Below, piece by piece: positions 24,301 to 36,910 of a stretch of 64,000 nucleotides of DNA. The DNA is from Anas platyrhynchos (lineage: Eukaryota; Chordata; Aves; Anseriformes; Anatidae). Each line of letters opens with the position of its first letter. Positions within the stretch are counted from its first letter, which is position 1. The notes under the pieces were generated by a model. The model ran no database searches, was not told the origin of the DNA, and was given only the letters and a program-made list of their open reading frames with translations. A program made the position numbers and the translations under genes. Where the stretch lies: the NCBI RefSeq assembly GCF_047663525.1, contig NC_092597.1, forward strand, positions 17,134,501 through 17,198,500, in the 5' to 3' direction.

Positions 24301-27300
24301 TACCAGGCATTTCTTGGACTAGTTTGATTTGGTTTTGGTGCTTGCACAGAGAATAAAATTTTGAAAGCAAGTCTAGTAGCCAAGGGAAGCAAAACAAAAG
24401 CTATGCCTAGGAAGATTCACATCAGAAGGTGGTGTGGGGGGTTTTCCCCCCCTTTTCTGAAGGGAGAAGGAAAGCTGCTTCACTGAAGCTCTTTAGGAAA
24501 CGTTCCCAGGAAATTATCTTTAATAAAAGTCAAAGCTCACGCCTCTCCCCAACATTACACCACACAACCAGAGGTTACAGGTTGTTGATATCATGCAGGA
24601 CATTTAGGCCTGCATCACGGAGAAGGGAACTTTACTACGGAAAGGGTGGGAACTCGGGGCACTACAAAGAAGAAAGCCAAGCTTTACGTCAGAGGATTAC
24701 TTGAAACTCACTCCAGGAAGCCCACAGAAACGTGCCAGGGTGTGCTTGCAGCCAGAGGTTTAAATGCAGAGGGAGATGTTTAGAGACCATCCAGATGAAA
24801 ATGTATGCAGTGAAAGAGCCTGAAGCAGTGTTTCTTGACGAGAAAGACCGCGGGATTAAGGTTTTGTAAAGCACTGGAGGACAGCCCGAGGTCACAGCAG
24901 CCACCCGAGCACAGGAACCTGAAAGGGGAACAATGAAAAAGCTTCAAGCATTACTGCACAGCCCAGAATCCTGTCTTCTACTGAGCACCTTTTATATAAA
25001 AGATACTTATTTTTTCAGCAAAAAAAGTCAAGCCTGGATTACTACTTCCATTTTTCCAAAGAATTACACAAATACAAGTATTTTAGGGCCACACCAGTAC
25101 TAACACCATCATTTTAGGGGCACAAAGCAAGGCATGACACCACAGACCCTCCTGTTATCTTCAGGGGTGGCTTTAGAAGACAACACATCAGAACCACTGA
25201 GATCTTGTAAATGGCCAGAAGGACCGAGGAGCACATCAAGAGCCAATTGAGCTTGAGATCTCGAGGCACTGAGGGACTAATTAAACATTAGCTGAGCACT
25301 TGGAGCTCTTTAAGCACTTGGGTTTTCAGGAGATGCGACCAAGAGGGAGAAAGTCACCAGACCATCAGGAGTCTGGCAAAGCCCACTGCGGTTTTGTCAT
25401 CAGACAAGTTTTTATCTCCAAGCAAACGGGGCACGCTGACACATCCCACGGCCAGGGTGCTGACTAGAACATTATTTACACAGCACGCTGCTCCTCAGGG
25501 CAAACCCCTCCGCCTTGTGCCAGAGCCAGCACCCAGGCCAGGATTTGGCTGGCTGGGGAGTGCACAAAGCAGCAGGTACTGTTTACACCCTGTTCCAGCA
25601 AGAATTCGTTGGCTGCTGTCTTCATGGGAATTTGACCTTTCCACCAGATACAATATTTGGCTCAGGCACTAAATCTCGGGGTACCGTGAGGCTACAGGGA
25701 CAAAGTTCATCACACGAGGCACCAGCAGGGCAGCCAGAAGGACAGCTGCCTTCAACTGCAGCTTTTAGTTTTTGACTCTGAACAATCCAGCACCTGCAGA
25801 GCAGAAGCCAAGCCCCTCAGAAGGCTGGCTGGACATGCCAAGGCAGCTCACTTGAGAAAGCACCTGAAAGTAATTCTACAGCCCACAGGGCCAAAGGCTC
25901 CTGAGCTCCTTCACTTCCCCAGGAAGGTTAATTTACAGTCAAACAAGCCTTCAATTTCACTTCCTTCCGATTGCCAGGAACTGCTTTTGTTTCTTCAACT
26001 GATCAGAACAGTTCTACTGCAGGACAGGCAGCTCCCGCATCTTACCTAAGGAAGGTGGCACAGACTGGAGGCTGCACAGCAAACGAGCTGGATCCTGTTT
26101 GTCATAGATGAATCAAAAAACTTTATTAGCTTTTATTACACACACCTGATAATACAAGATTAAACTCAGACATGGCCATTAAGGCTCTGATGACTCCATA
26201 GAAATCAATTAATTGCATCTTATCTTAACAAAGGCTCATGTTATTAAACAAACATCATTCATTGCGTACTGCAGAGACTTCGGACTTTGTCACACCCTAA
26301 CTACTGCCTCGTGGAGCAGCAAGGGTCCAGCTGTTTGTAGAAGAGGTCAAGCTTACTTTCAGGTATTGTGGGAGGGGAAAAAAGTGCTGGCTAACACCCT
26401 TCTGTGGTCTTACAGCAGGTGCCACTTACCTACCACATTGCCCAGGGTCAGCATTAAGCTCAAGGGAAGAAGTTGAATAAAGGTGCAGAGAACCTGCCAG
26501 TCCCCACTCAGAGAGCAATGCTTCCAGCATCCAGCCCCAAATAGTGAGGTGAGCTGCTGTGAGCTGCAGCACAGGCTGAGAAGAGCCCCAGGAGCCAGCT
26601 CCACTCCTTCACTGCGCTGTGAAACGCAGCGCCACGCTGTCAAAGCCTGGCCTGTCCTCGGACTCGTTCCCTCTGTCCCCGCACTGTCAGAGCTGGAAGA
26701 GCAGCCTCAAGTCCACGCACATCCCAGCTGCAGGGAGCCCAGCTGCACAAGCACAGCCTGCTCCACGCCACTCGAGCTGCGCAGCAGGGAACGCCATCCA
26801 TCAGCAAAGCACGAGTCGAGCCAGCCAGCAGTGCTCGGTCTGGTCTAACCCCGAGTTCAGCAGTCAGCAAACACCTCTACCTGAGCATAACCAGAGCTGA
26901 GCTGCCGCTTCGCTCCCAAGCCCTCAGTCAGCCTGCTTGTTTCCCCCCCAGCCGAGCAGCTCTGCTCCACGGCTGCAGAGATTTGCAGAGTCATTCACGC
27001 TGAGGCTGCCCACGACAGGCAGAAGGCTGATTCCCATCATTGCATTCAAAAATTAAACAACAAAGCTTTGGGGTAAAAGAACTGAATACCAGGAGGCAGG
27101 ACCTGACCAACACACACCTACCCATACTGAAAAATAATGCAGCTTTTAGCAGGATGCTGATTAAAGCAAGCAGGTTTTGGTGCACTAGAGCAGTCACCAG
27201 CAACTCACACCTTGGAGAGCTTGACTGCCCTCCGTCCTGCTGAGCATGGATGGGAATTTAGGGAGATTACAGCCACACTTCTTCGGGATTTCTCTCTACC

Positions 27301-29888
27301 TCTTACAAGGACATTCGCTTTGTGCATCTGCTCTCTCTGGTACAAACCTTCCACACTGACACATGCCCGGCCCACACTATACAGAACAGGGTGTTCCAGT
27401 TAAGGGACGGCCAGATTTGAATGCCCTCAGTGTTATCTTTCTGGAACCTGCATCCTGATGCAAAGGCATCTTTGGAAGATGTAAATAAGTTTTATAGAGT
27501 ATTTCTCAACAGTAAAGCAAGTCTCCAGAGCCAGGCAGCTGCACTTCCTGGTGAATCCAGAGATACAGATGAAGACATCTGCATGCTGTGAAGTACGATG
27601 CTTCCTCCACTGCCCTTACCTCTAAGAGAGCACAGGCATAAAGATGTTTCAAGCTCTTGGTTTGTACAAAATTGCTTTACAGAGGAGTTTTGATTATTGC
27701 TGCCCAGTGTTGGATGAGCAAAGCTGGCAGCCAGACACAATTATGTTTTATTATCAAGTCAACTGATAGAGCTGCAGAAAAGACAAGCCTCAGGGCACAC
27801 AAGGCTTCCTAGAGCTGAGATGTCTGCCTGGCTAGGTCAGCAGCATTACCAGACAACAGGTACGTTGGGCAGGCAGGACTGTCTTCTCTATAAGGTCAGA
27901 CTGCCCTTGCACACTGAAATGAAGTAAACTGCTTGGTACCAAAGTCAATCGAGTTTAAATTTAATGTCTGAACAGTCAGGTGAGTTTTATCAGTTTGTTA
28001 TCTGAACTGCTTATAAGCTTAATCTTCAAGAGCCATTTAGGATGAAGGGCAAATATTTGTAGAGAAGTTCGTTTGCCATATATAGCAGCAGTTGATCTAT
28101 AGCACACACCACAGAGAGCTGCTCAGAGCTGTACTCTGACACACCACAAAACAAGACCCTCCAGAGGACTCAGCAAATACAGATGCCGACTCCAACATAC
28201 CAGCAAAACTTTGGAGATTTAGGCCTTTGCTGGGAAGTCCACACCAGCAGCTTCAGAGCACCAGGAGCCATTCCCAAGAAGCAGAAAAGCCAGCTTGCTT
28301 TTTCCGTGATGGGGTAGACGACCGAGCACTTGGCCATTTCTAATCCACTAATGGCAGCATTAGTCTAGACATGTTGCAAACAAGGATCAGAGAGGTGAAG
28401 TGTATCATTAAATATTAAATTGCCAACTCACAACACAATCACAAGAAGGCACGAGAAGCCAGAACTTTCAATAATGCCAGCTAAGCTATGGATCTGGTTT
28501 GTACTTGCCAATTTTATCTGTTTTTAATGCAGCTCCCTTCTGCACCCATCTCATCACCACACACTGTGGCTTGTGTGGCGTTTGACGTGCTTCACAAACC
28601 CTGAGTAAATAAGATCTGCTGGTCTAGGTAGTGTCAGCACCCTTCAGCTGGAAATAGACACTAAAGACCTCAGCATGCAACCCCCTATTACAGACTTTGC
28701 TAAATCCTGTTGGTTTTTAACTTAATCCAAGTTCCAGCGCTGCCAGCCCTGGCGCACGAAGGATGAAGAGATAGGAGACAGAACAAGAAAGAAGACTAAC
28801 AGGACAAGGTGAATCCAGCAGCACCAAAAACGTTTCCATTATCAGGTGAGGTCAGACTGCAGAAGGGTTGAATCACTGCTCTAAAGCCACCATTTGCTAT
28901 GGTACATCAAAAGACGCCTATAAATGCAGCTGAAACTTTGTGCTTGGCTAACCTCCCCATGTGCCTGTCAAGGACAAATGATGCTGTTTTGCCATCTTTC
29001 CTTCTCTCCACCACAGCCCAGAACAGTGACCATTTCACCGCGTTAATCTCTGGGTTTTCACATGACAAGTTTAATAACGCAGCTTTATGAAACGCTGGAA
29101 GCTTAAGCTGCTATTTATTCGCTGAAGAGAAAATCTAGCTTTTACAAGAGGAGCAGAACAAATTGGTTTTTAGCTTAACTTCTTCAGAAGCAGTTTTGTG
29201 AGGTGGAAAGCGTTAACCCCAACCTCCATGGCTCTCTGGAGGTCAGAGAGGGAAGAGACTGCACACCTAGAAAAGACAGAATCCGAGGTCAGCCTCATGC
29301 CCTGTTCAGCTAATTCACTCAGGAACACTGAAGACCTGCCAATGCAAGAGCTGAAAAATGATTGTTTTTAAGAGTAAGACAGAAGAACCCAAATATTACC
29401 TCTCAGTTCTTTAATATCCTTCTTGTCCTTGCTCTAAGGAAGGCCGTGTGCCCACTGACACAAGAAGAGGCAAAGAGGCAACAACTTACTCAAGCTGCTC
29501 TGGTGACACGAGACCTAAACGAGCATCTGGTGAAGGAGCTGAAGTGGAGACCGATGGCACAAAGATGATGCCAGTCCCGAAACTCCCCACTCCAACACAG
29601 GAAATGAGCGTTATGGAAGGTGTGGAACCCAGACATTAGGAACGCCAACAGCCCAACGCTGCCTTCTAGGAAGGCGCTATCAGCAGACTGGAACATGCCA
29701 ACCCCAGCAGCATCACGGACGTGGCTCGAGGCGATAACTGCTGATAAACGGGGCCCGTAAACCACCGCGACCCCACCGTGCCAGCCAGCTGACCAACAGC
29801 CCACGAGCATTAACGACACGAGGACGCAGCGGTGATGTGGAAGCCACCAGCAACCTGCCAGGGGCAGGCGGGGACCTTTGGAACTTAC
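21306..29888 (-). other. ABHD2 5' intron region
   Basis: This is intronic sequence between the promoter region and the candidate untranslated exon. Apart from the possible exon at 24712-24918, I see no gene, RNA or recognisable transposon. GC content rises toward the right end. Confidence 0.6.
24712..24918 (-). other. Possible further ABHD2 untranslated exon
   Basis: On the minus strand the acceptor CCCCTTTCAG precedes 24918 and a consensus GTGAGT donor follows 24712, giving a 207-nt candidate. It sits inside the long 5' intron of ABHD2. Nothing in its translation is recognisable, and paired splice-like sites of this strength can arise by chance in 8 kb. Confidence 0.2.
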
Positions 29889-30250
29889 CAGAGCTGGGAC
29901 AAGCTCGAAGGAAGGGCAGGAGGGAGCTGATGGATGGCTCTGGAGGGGGCCCCCCTGAGGGACGGGACCCCCCCGGGGGCAACCCCACCGCTCACACAGC
30001 CCCTAAAAACACCAGGGCAGCCCCCAGGAGCAAATCTCCACTTATTACACCCCGCAGCGCCGCCAAGCCTCCCCCCCAGGCCCAGCGGGCCTTTAAACCC
30101 CTCCCGGGACCCAACCCGCGAGGGACGGGGCCGAAGGAGCCCCCTCAGGCCCCCTCACGGAGCCCGGCCCCCGCCGCGGCCCTGCCGCCGCCCCCTCACC
30201 TGCAGGCCCCTGCCCGGCCGCCGCCACCGCTCCCGCCCGTCTGCGGCCGC
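29889..30250 (-). other. ABHD2: Probable ABHD2 first exon region (untranslated)
   Basis: Two strong minus-strand donors lie here: TGCAG/GTGAGG with the exon side ending at 30200, and CTCTG/GTAAGT with the exon side ending at 29889. Both are downstream, in the minus-strand sense, of a cluster of CCAAT boxes. Either could end the first untranslated exon of ABHD2. I see no ATG-initiated frame continuing into the coding exon. Transcript data would be needed to choose between them. Confidence 0.4.
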
Positions 30251-30284
30251 CCCGCTGCCCGCGGCCCCTTTGCAACCGCCCTCG

Positions 30285-30425
30285 TCCTCCCATTGGCGGC
30301 GCCGCCCCGCTGCTCGCGCGCCCATTGGTGGAGGCGGAGGGGAGGGGGCGGGAGCTGCAGCCGCTCGCTTGCCATTGGGCGGTTGGGGAGAGGAGGGGCG
30401 GTGACCTGTGGGTTCATTGGTGGGG
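30285..30425 (-). promoter_or_regulatory. ABHD2 CpG-island promoter with four CCAAT boxes
   Basis: Four CCAAT motifs, read on the minus strand, lie at 30292-30296, 30324-30328, 30374-30378 and 30416-30420 (ATTGG on the plus strand). GC boxes of GGGGCGG type lie near 30346-30353 and 30395-30401, within a CpG-rich block of roughly 29.93-30.50 kb. No TATA box is evident. The orientation and position upstream of the minus-strand donors fit the ABHD2 promoter. Confidence 0.6.
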
Positions 30426-33400
30426 AGGGCTGTCAGTCAGGCCGTGATGGGCGGCCGCGGGAGGGATGGGGATGTGGGGGGCTGTGGGGAGCCGCCGCCA
30501 TGACAGAGCGGGGCCGGGCTGGGGCTGGAGGCAGTGGAGACCTCCAAGGGCACCTGGGCCAACTGCCCACCACCACCAGTGTCACCACCAAGCCGTGTCC
30601 CCAAGCACCACGTCCAACCTCTCCTTCAACACCCCCAGGGACGGTGCCACCACCTCCCTGCACAACCCGTCCCAACACCTGGCTGCTCTTTCTGACAGAA
30701 ATGTCTCCTCATTTCCAGCCTGAATCTCCCCTGGTGTAACTCGAGGCCATTCCCTCAGCCCTGTCATGAGTTATGTGTGAGAAGCGCCCAGCCCCAGCTC
30801 CCCACAGCCTCCGTTGAGGTGGCTGTGCAGTGATGCGCTCTGTGTTGGGCTTCCAAACTGGTGGCTGCGGCTTCCCCAGGCTGGTACATGGCCAGGGGCT
30901 CGCCTCAGGGTGCCCAACATGTCCCTGAGGGGCGAGGAGGGCTCCCGGTCCCTCAGAGACACGGGGGAGCCGTCTGGCTGCCTCCCGCGGGATGGGCGAC
31001 AGCAAAATCCTCCCATCCAAAACCAGCCTGTGGGATCAGGCACAAAAGGAAAACAAATAATAACGAAAAAAATGTCTGCAATGCGCTGTTTATCAACTCG
31101 CTCCTCTCAGCATGTCCCAAAAGGGCAGCGCGTTGCAGTCCTAGTAGCATCAGCTGTTCCTCGCCGTGCGTTTGGTCACTTTATGTAACCGGGTGGAAAA
31201 ATCCTTTCCCTGATTTCAGTCCTCTTGTCTCCTCTGTTTACCGGCAGTTGGAGCTTCCTACGTCGAGAAAGCTTTCAGGGCGCAAGTCACATTTTCCAGA
31301 GCTCTGTGTATCTGGAGGGATGAGTAACTGCTGTGCACTGAGTCACGGCCAAGGAGGGAGTGTGGGGAAGGGCAGCACGGGGACTGCTGAGCCGAAAAAA
31401 GGTGGGAGAGGAACAGCAGCAGCACCTCAGGGCCTCTTCTCCCTGCTGTAGGAGCAATCCTGCACCTTGAGGTCAAGCAGGAGCCGAGCTCCTTATCTTC
31501 AGCTTTTAAAGAACCTCATAAAAATGCCCAAAGTGTGCGGTGATAATTAAACACAATAATTAAACACGGTGTGAGCCTGGCTGGGCTGAGGTCTGCCGAG
31601 CTATGCCTGTGATCAAGCTGCAAGATAGTGTTATTAGATAAACTTCCTGTATCAGCCTCTTAACCAAGTATTTGAAGAATGTTTGGGTTTGATTACACGC
31701 AATTGCAGTCCGATTAATTCTAGTTATACCTTGTCTGCTCACCGTGGGCCAGGCAGCTGCAGGGAAATAGATGGTGAAGCGGTGCTGAGCCCCCAGGCAA
31801 GGCTTTTACCCTCGCGCCTTGAGGCTGTTGGGGATTTCTCTGGCCTGGCTATTAGCAGGGAGCTTTCTTCAGCATGCTGCCACAAAGCCCAGCAAAGCAA
31901 ACTCTTATCTGCCCGCTTGCTGAGAAGGAGAAGTAAAACATAGGGCGGCCTTTTGTACAGGGCTGCTCCCGCGATGCTCGGCACGGTGCTGGCCACTGTG
32001 GGAGCAGCGTGTGCAGGATGTGGCCCGCAGCCAGGAGCCTGTGTCGCTCACAGCACACAGCTCACGCAGGGGAAATGCCTGAACCATCCCATCCCGTAAA
32101 GGCAGGGTGCTGGGAAGAGCCGAGCTCTGTTTCCAGCCTGCCTGCCTCATAGGGGGCTGTTTGGCAGCTCCAGCCCAGCAGGTGCTTGTGTGATGTTCCT
32201 GCCCTGGAATGGGATGAGGGTGTCCAGCAACATCCTAATGCTTCGGAGACAGGAGGATTCCTCTGATTAGTGTGGGTACTGCAAAGGAAGCCAGATGTAT
32301 GTGCTGGGAACCGTAGGCATGGGAAGAGCAGAGCTTTGCCTAGTGCATTGGGCAGGTGCTTAGCTCTGTACAGCAAGACTGAGGAAAAACTGACCATAAT
32401 TTTACCTCTAAAAACCCAGCAATTGGAAAGGCAGCAGGCTGAGAGAACTTGGCACAGTGCAAGGCCAGGCTGAGCCGTGCCATGCAACACCTTGGTGACA
32501 GTGCAACGCCTTGGTGACAGTGACATTTTATTCTTCGCATCCCTCTCTCTTTTGGCTGCTGCTGCCATAAGGAACCGACTCTTTTTCTGCTTCATTTCCG
32601 TTGGCCCAGCTTTTCTCCTGGTCAGCAAACTCACCATGCACCGGCACGCTGAAGGACACCCAGGGACTTTGCACCTCTTAGGAAACCTTTCTGCTGGAGG
32701 AAACATCAGGGTGTTGATCTCCACCAGTGCAGCAGGAGCAAAAGAGAAAACATCTCTTATGACAGGGTTTGATTGCCAGCTGAAAGTAAGCAAAGTGCCT
32801 GTCAGGGACACGTGAGCACTGAAAAGCTTTACAGATGGAAATAAAGGCAATGATTTTTCCTCTCTGCCTTCCCTGCAGCGCCTGCGAGGTACTGGCTCGG
32901 CGGCGGCAGCACTCAGCTGCTTGAGAGCCTGTCGGAGCTGGATGCACAGTGCTCTTTGGACTCTTATGTGTTTTCTGAAAATGGTGTCTAAAAGCGTAAT
33001 GGGCACTTTGCTGATCTCTAAATAGACTGGCCTTCTGTCCTGAGGAGCTGACAACGTAAAGAGACAAATGCCAGCGATGGGAGAAGGGCTGCATCATGCA
33101 AGCCAGCCGTGGAGGTGGCACGTGGCCCACCTGCTCAGTATTTTTCCATCACATTCTCATTCGGTTGCTCATTGCCAACTTCCAGCTCTGTCGCCCTCCT
33201 CAAAAGCTTCTGCTCTGGGTTTATTTAGCACGCTATTTATTTCCTAATTATAGAACTTGGTGACTAACCTCTGCCTTACCGGGCTCCTGCTGTCCACCCC
33301 TTCGTCCCCTGTAGAGCAGAGGTGCCTGGTCCCTTCCTGTGGCTGAAGGCGACTTTCTGATTCTTTTTTTCTGGTTTTCTGCCAAACCAAGAGGGCTCTG

Positions 33401-34236
33401 CCTGCTATCACAGGGACTGACCATTTCAGAGCAGATAGGCTGCTGCGTTCCCAAATTCTTTAGGCCAAGAGAAATGCCACTGAGCTGAGTGTTTTACCAG
33501 GCTGTGCTCAGCCGGTTCTGTCCACAAATTCCTGACAGCCAGCTCACTGCTTTTACCCCACAGCTGCTGGCTGGGGGAAGAGGCTTTGGGAACCAAGTTC
33601 CTGGGTGCTGGGGGAGTACGGGGTCTGCCTCCTGCTTCTGGGTGCTCCGTGGCACTCAGATATTGCCTGCTTCCCCAGGCAGCCCCAGCCCTGCAGGAGA
33701 AGGCTCCTTCAGTATCTCCCTCAGCTGAATCCGTGCCACAACACTCCCGAATTGTCCAGGGAGCCTGGCGAGGTGAAATCCCCATCAGTGTGCCAAAAGC
33801 TGCCAGGCTGAGCAGAGCTGTTCCCAGCAGGAGCCACCTGCGATCCCGCTTTTTGTTTGCTGGGAGCCGTTTCTGCCCCTTTGCCACAAATTTTGGCAAA
33901 TTGAGGCACAGCTGCAGGCACGAAGAGGAGTGTCGGTGCGCAGGGGAGGCAGTGCCTGAGCAGCAGGTAGTGGGCAGGCAGATCGAGCTGGGAAAGGAGC
34001 TGCCGGAGGACAGCAGGAGGGAAGAAATGAGCACAGCACAGCCAGGGAGACGCATGAGCTGCTCCTGGAGCATTCCCAAGATGTCACAGCGAAGAAAGGA
34101 AGCTGTTTGTCTCCCACTGAACTCCGAGTGGTCTGTCTGACATTTGCCATCATGCCGTGTTCCTGAGGCTGGAGTTTGGAAGGGCTATGATTATCCAGCC
34201 TCAGGAAGCCAGCCAGGGAGACTGCTAAAGCCACGC

Positions 34237-34256
34237 TTTTTTTTTTTTTTTTTTTT
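34237..34256. repeat. T20 homopolymer
   Basis: An uninterrupted run of 20 T on the plus strand. On the minus strand it is a poly(A) that could mark the tail of an old retroposed sequence, but I see no recognisable body or target duplication. Confidence 0.8.
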
Positions 34257-34440
34257 CAGTGCCTGCTTGTGAAATACTTTCCCTGCAGAAGCTGCCATAG
34301 AAGTAGTGCTGAATGAGTTTGCAGCCCTGCAAACTGCTCCATGAACTAAATGGTGGGACTGTTGGTCCCCAGCAAAAACCTGCACTTCTGTACTGCTTGG
34401 GGGGTGGGCGAGAGCCTCTTCCTAGCGAGCAGCATTTATG

Positions 34441-34493
34441 GAAATAAATAGATAAATAAATAAATACATAAATAAATAAATAAATAAATAAAG
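34441..34493. repeat. (AAAT)n microsatellite
   Basis: Tetranucleotide AAAT/TAAA array with a few interruptions (GATA and CATA variants) over about 53 bp. Confidence 0.95.
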
Positions 34494-34608
34494 TGAGCAG
34501 AGGTGGAAGCACGGCCTCGTGCCAAAATAGTGGGGCTGGGGCTGGGCTGGGAGGTGGTGAGCACAGCCTGCATTTGGAGGAGGGTGGGGACAAAGAGTAA
34601 GGCTGCAG

Positions 34609-34770
34609 TTGTGTTTTGGGGGAAAGGGGGAAAGGGGGGTGGTGTTGGGGCGCAAAGAGCTGGAGCTTTGTTTTGTGGAGGTGTAGAAAGGAAAGGGGTG
34701 TAGGGGGAGGTGGGTGGTTTGGGGGAGTGATGGGGAGCGAGGGAGGAAGGGGTTGGGGGTTTGGAGGCAG
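34609..34770. repeat. G-rich purine-biased tract
   Basis: The plus strand carries many runs of 3-6 G separated by A or GT, densest at 34617-34650. It has four or more closely spaced G-runs and could form a G-quadruplex. It contains no coding signal. Confidence 0.6.
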
Positions 34771-35466
34771 CGGGGAGCCAAATCTTCCACCAAATTCCCC
34801 TGAAATCCTCTGCGTCACCGCTGCTCGGGCGGCCAGGGCTGGATGTGTGGGGACACAGAGGAGGCCGCCTGGGCGAGCGCTGGTGCTGGAGGTGCTCCCT
34901 GGCACCAGCAAGGAGCTGCGGCCCCAGCGGAGGCTAGAGGGTGCTGTGCTGCAGGGAATGGGTGGCCTCCTCCCTCCCCGCTCAGCATCCTGCCTGGGGC
35001 AGGTACAAATCTGCCAGGTGAGGTGGAGAGCAAGGCGCTGGCCGCAGTTACCAACAACCCCCAAGGCTTTTCCAGCCTAAAACACCGGCCCTGTCTGGCT
35101 TATGGTTTATCCCCCAGGAGATGATGCTGTGTGGCTTTCCTCGGGACAGGGCTTTGTGGGTTCAGGGCCGTGGGATGCAGCAACGGGAATTTTAGCTGTG
35201 CTGTGTGCCAGGGATGTGGCCTGCGGGCAGCTGCTGGTTGCATTTTGGGGGTTGCATTTTGCCGACTGCTGGTCTGTTTGTGCTGTCATGCAGAGGGAGC
35301 AGCGCAGGAGGGTTAGGCTGGGAGATGGGAAAGCAGAAGAGGACGTTGGAGAAGAGAAAAAGCGTTAAAAAGGATGTGTGGAAAAGCAAAAAGGAGGGGG
35401 TTGAGACAGGAGTGGGGGGAAGGAGTGAGAAAACAGGGAACAAATTAGAAGATGGAGCTGAGAATG

Positions 35467-35485
35467 GGAAAAAAAAGAAAAAAAG

Positions 35486-35517
<32 letters not shown>

Positions 35518-35525
35518 AAAAGAAT
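35467..35525. repeat. Interrupted poly(A) / (A3-9 G)n tract
   Basis: About 58 bp of A-runs separated by single G residues, within a longer purine-rich stretch (about 35,320-35,560). It generates spurious lysine-rich and phenylalanine-rich frames on the two strands. Confidence 0.95.
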
Positions 35526-36880
35526 AGAAGCAGAAGAAAGGAAACAGGAGGTGAGACGGGAGATTTCTTTGGGAGAAAAACAACCTCCCAAAGCAATCGG
35601 GGCTGATCTTGGAGCCCAGCAAAGCGCAGGGCGGGTGAGAGGCGAGGGCGGCTGCTTCGCCAGGGCCGTGTTTGTGCAGGGGCTGGCAGGCAGCTGCAAG
35701 ACCAGGCAAGACAGCTCTGCTGCCTGCAGGGGCTGAGGCAATGGCATGGGACACGCGTGGAGCAGCCGTGCCCTGCTGGAGCACTGCCCCGTGTCACAGC
35801 TGCCACCTCCACGGGTGTCAGCGCTCCCTGAGCCCCCGTAAATGCCCCGTTGGAGGCTGGCCGAGGTCAGTGGTGCGGTGGCAGTTCCCAGGGAGAAGGA
35901 GGGATGGTTGCAGAGGGTGCGTGGGGCATGACTAACAGGCTGGGTGTCCTAAAAACACATCCGTGCAAAGCTCTGGGCAGGAAGGGGGAAACGCCTCGAT
36001 GCCTGGGAGGCTTTACGAGGCTCTGGGACAAAGCTGAGCTCTAGGAAACGTGCTCCGGTGGGGCTTTTAGAAGCAGCCAGGGGGTGGGTGTGCACCCCTG
36101 CCTCTCAGGATGCTCTCCTTCCTGCTAAGGAGGCTGTCAGTGCTAAAAAACGTGTGTTTGCTACCCAAAACTGTATGGAGGTGCCTGCTGGGCTGTGCCT
36201 CGGGTACGTGCTGAGCCCAGGGCTGGCTGTGGGCATCCTCCACAAGGGGTTTGGATGCCAGGACCAAGCAGCAGCCCTGTGTCGGTGCTCACACGTGTGT
36301 CCTCCAGGAAAGCCACTTCTGGCCCAGAGTTTGTTTTCGTTTCCTTCTGAAAAGAGGAGGAGCTGTGGGAGAGGAGGAACAGAGCAGCCAAGCCGGCTCT
36401 GCTGGGCGCAGACCTCGGTGCCAGGCTCCCGGGGCGCTTTCTGCTGCGGCCCCGGAGGCTGCAGCCCACAAAGCCAGGCCTTAGGAGCTCCCCACCGGCA
36501 CAGAGCTCCTCCAGGAGCCACCGTCCCGCCCTGGCACGGGGACATGGGTGGCTCTGGGTGGCCTCTAAGGGCCAATTTGGGCTGCAGGCCCTGTGTTTGG
36601 GGTGTGAGGCAGGGATCCGCGCTCTCCTGCTGCCACAGCCGTAGAAAAAGCCCGGAGCAGTGGCAAATCTCACCCTGCCCGGCTCCAGGGGGGGTTCAGA
36701 GCGAGTGGGAGGCAGGGCAGGGGGCGAGGCAGAGCCCCCACCTCCTAATTATGCTCTGAGATAGGAGATCAAAGGCAGCTGCAGGAAGGAACCAGGCCCA
36801 GGCCCGCTCACGGCTGGGAGCGGGGAGCGTGCCCTGATGAGCAGCGCCCGGCTCAACCAGCCGGTAGGACGGGTTCAAAG

Positions 36881-36910
36881 CTCGTTAGGGCTCATTAGGC
36901 CTCATTACGG
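36881..36910. promoter_or_regulatory. Three 10-bp repeats with TCATTA/TCGTTA cores
   Basis: Three consecutive decamers, ctcgttaggg, ctcattaggc and ctcattacgg, repeat a homeodomain-like core at exactly one helical turn. A further CATTAG lies at about 36939-36944. The sequence is direct; a binding role is inference. Confidence 0.35.

Noticed and set aside
29837-30739. 300-codon Pro/Ala-rich plus-strand frame in the CpG island
   Set aside because: CpG-island sequence keeps frames open by chance; the translation is low-complexity Pro/Arg/Ala. The splice and CCAAT signals here point to the minus-strand ABHD2 promoter.
32062-33054. 330-codon open frame on the minus strand
   Set aside because: It has no recognisable domain, its composition looks like translated non-coding DNA, and other frames are also open in part. 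It lies in the intergenic region with no convincing promoter or splice support.
35205-35736. Lys-rich and Phe-rich open frames around 35.5 kb
   Set aside because: They are translations of the A/G low-complexity tract, not genes.
36058-36759. 233-codon plus-strand frame
   Set aside because: Its composition is that of translated GC-rich intergenic DNA, antisense frames are equally open, and no known family is evident.
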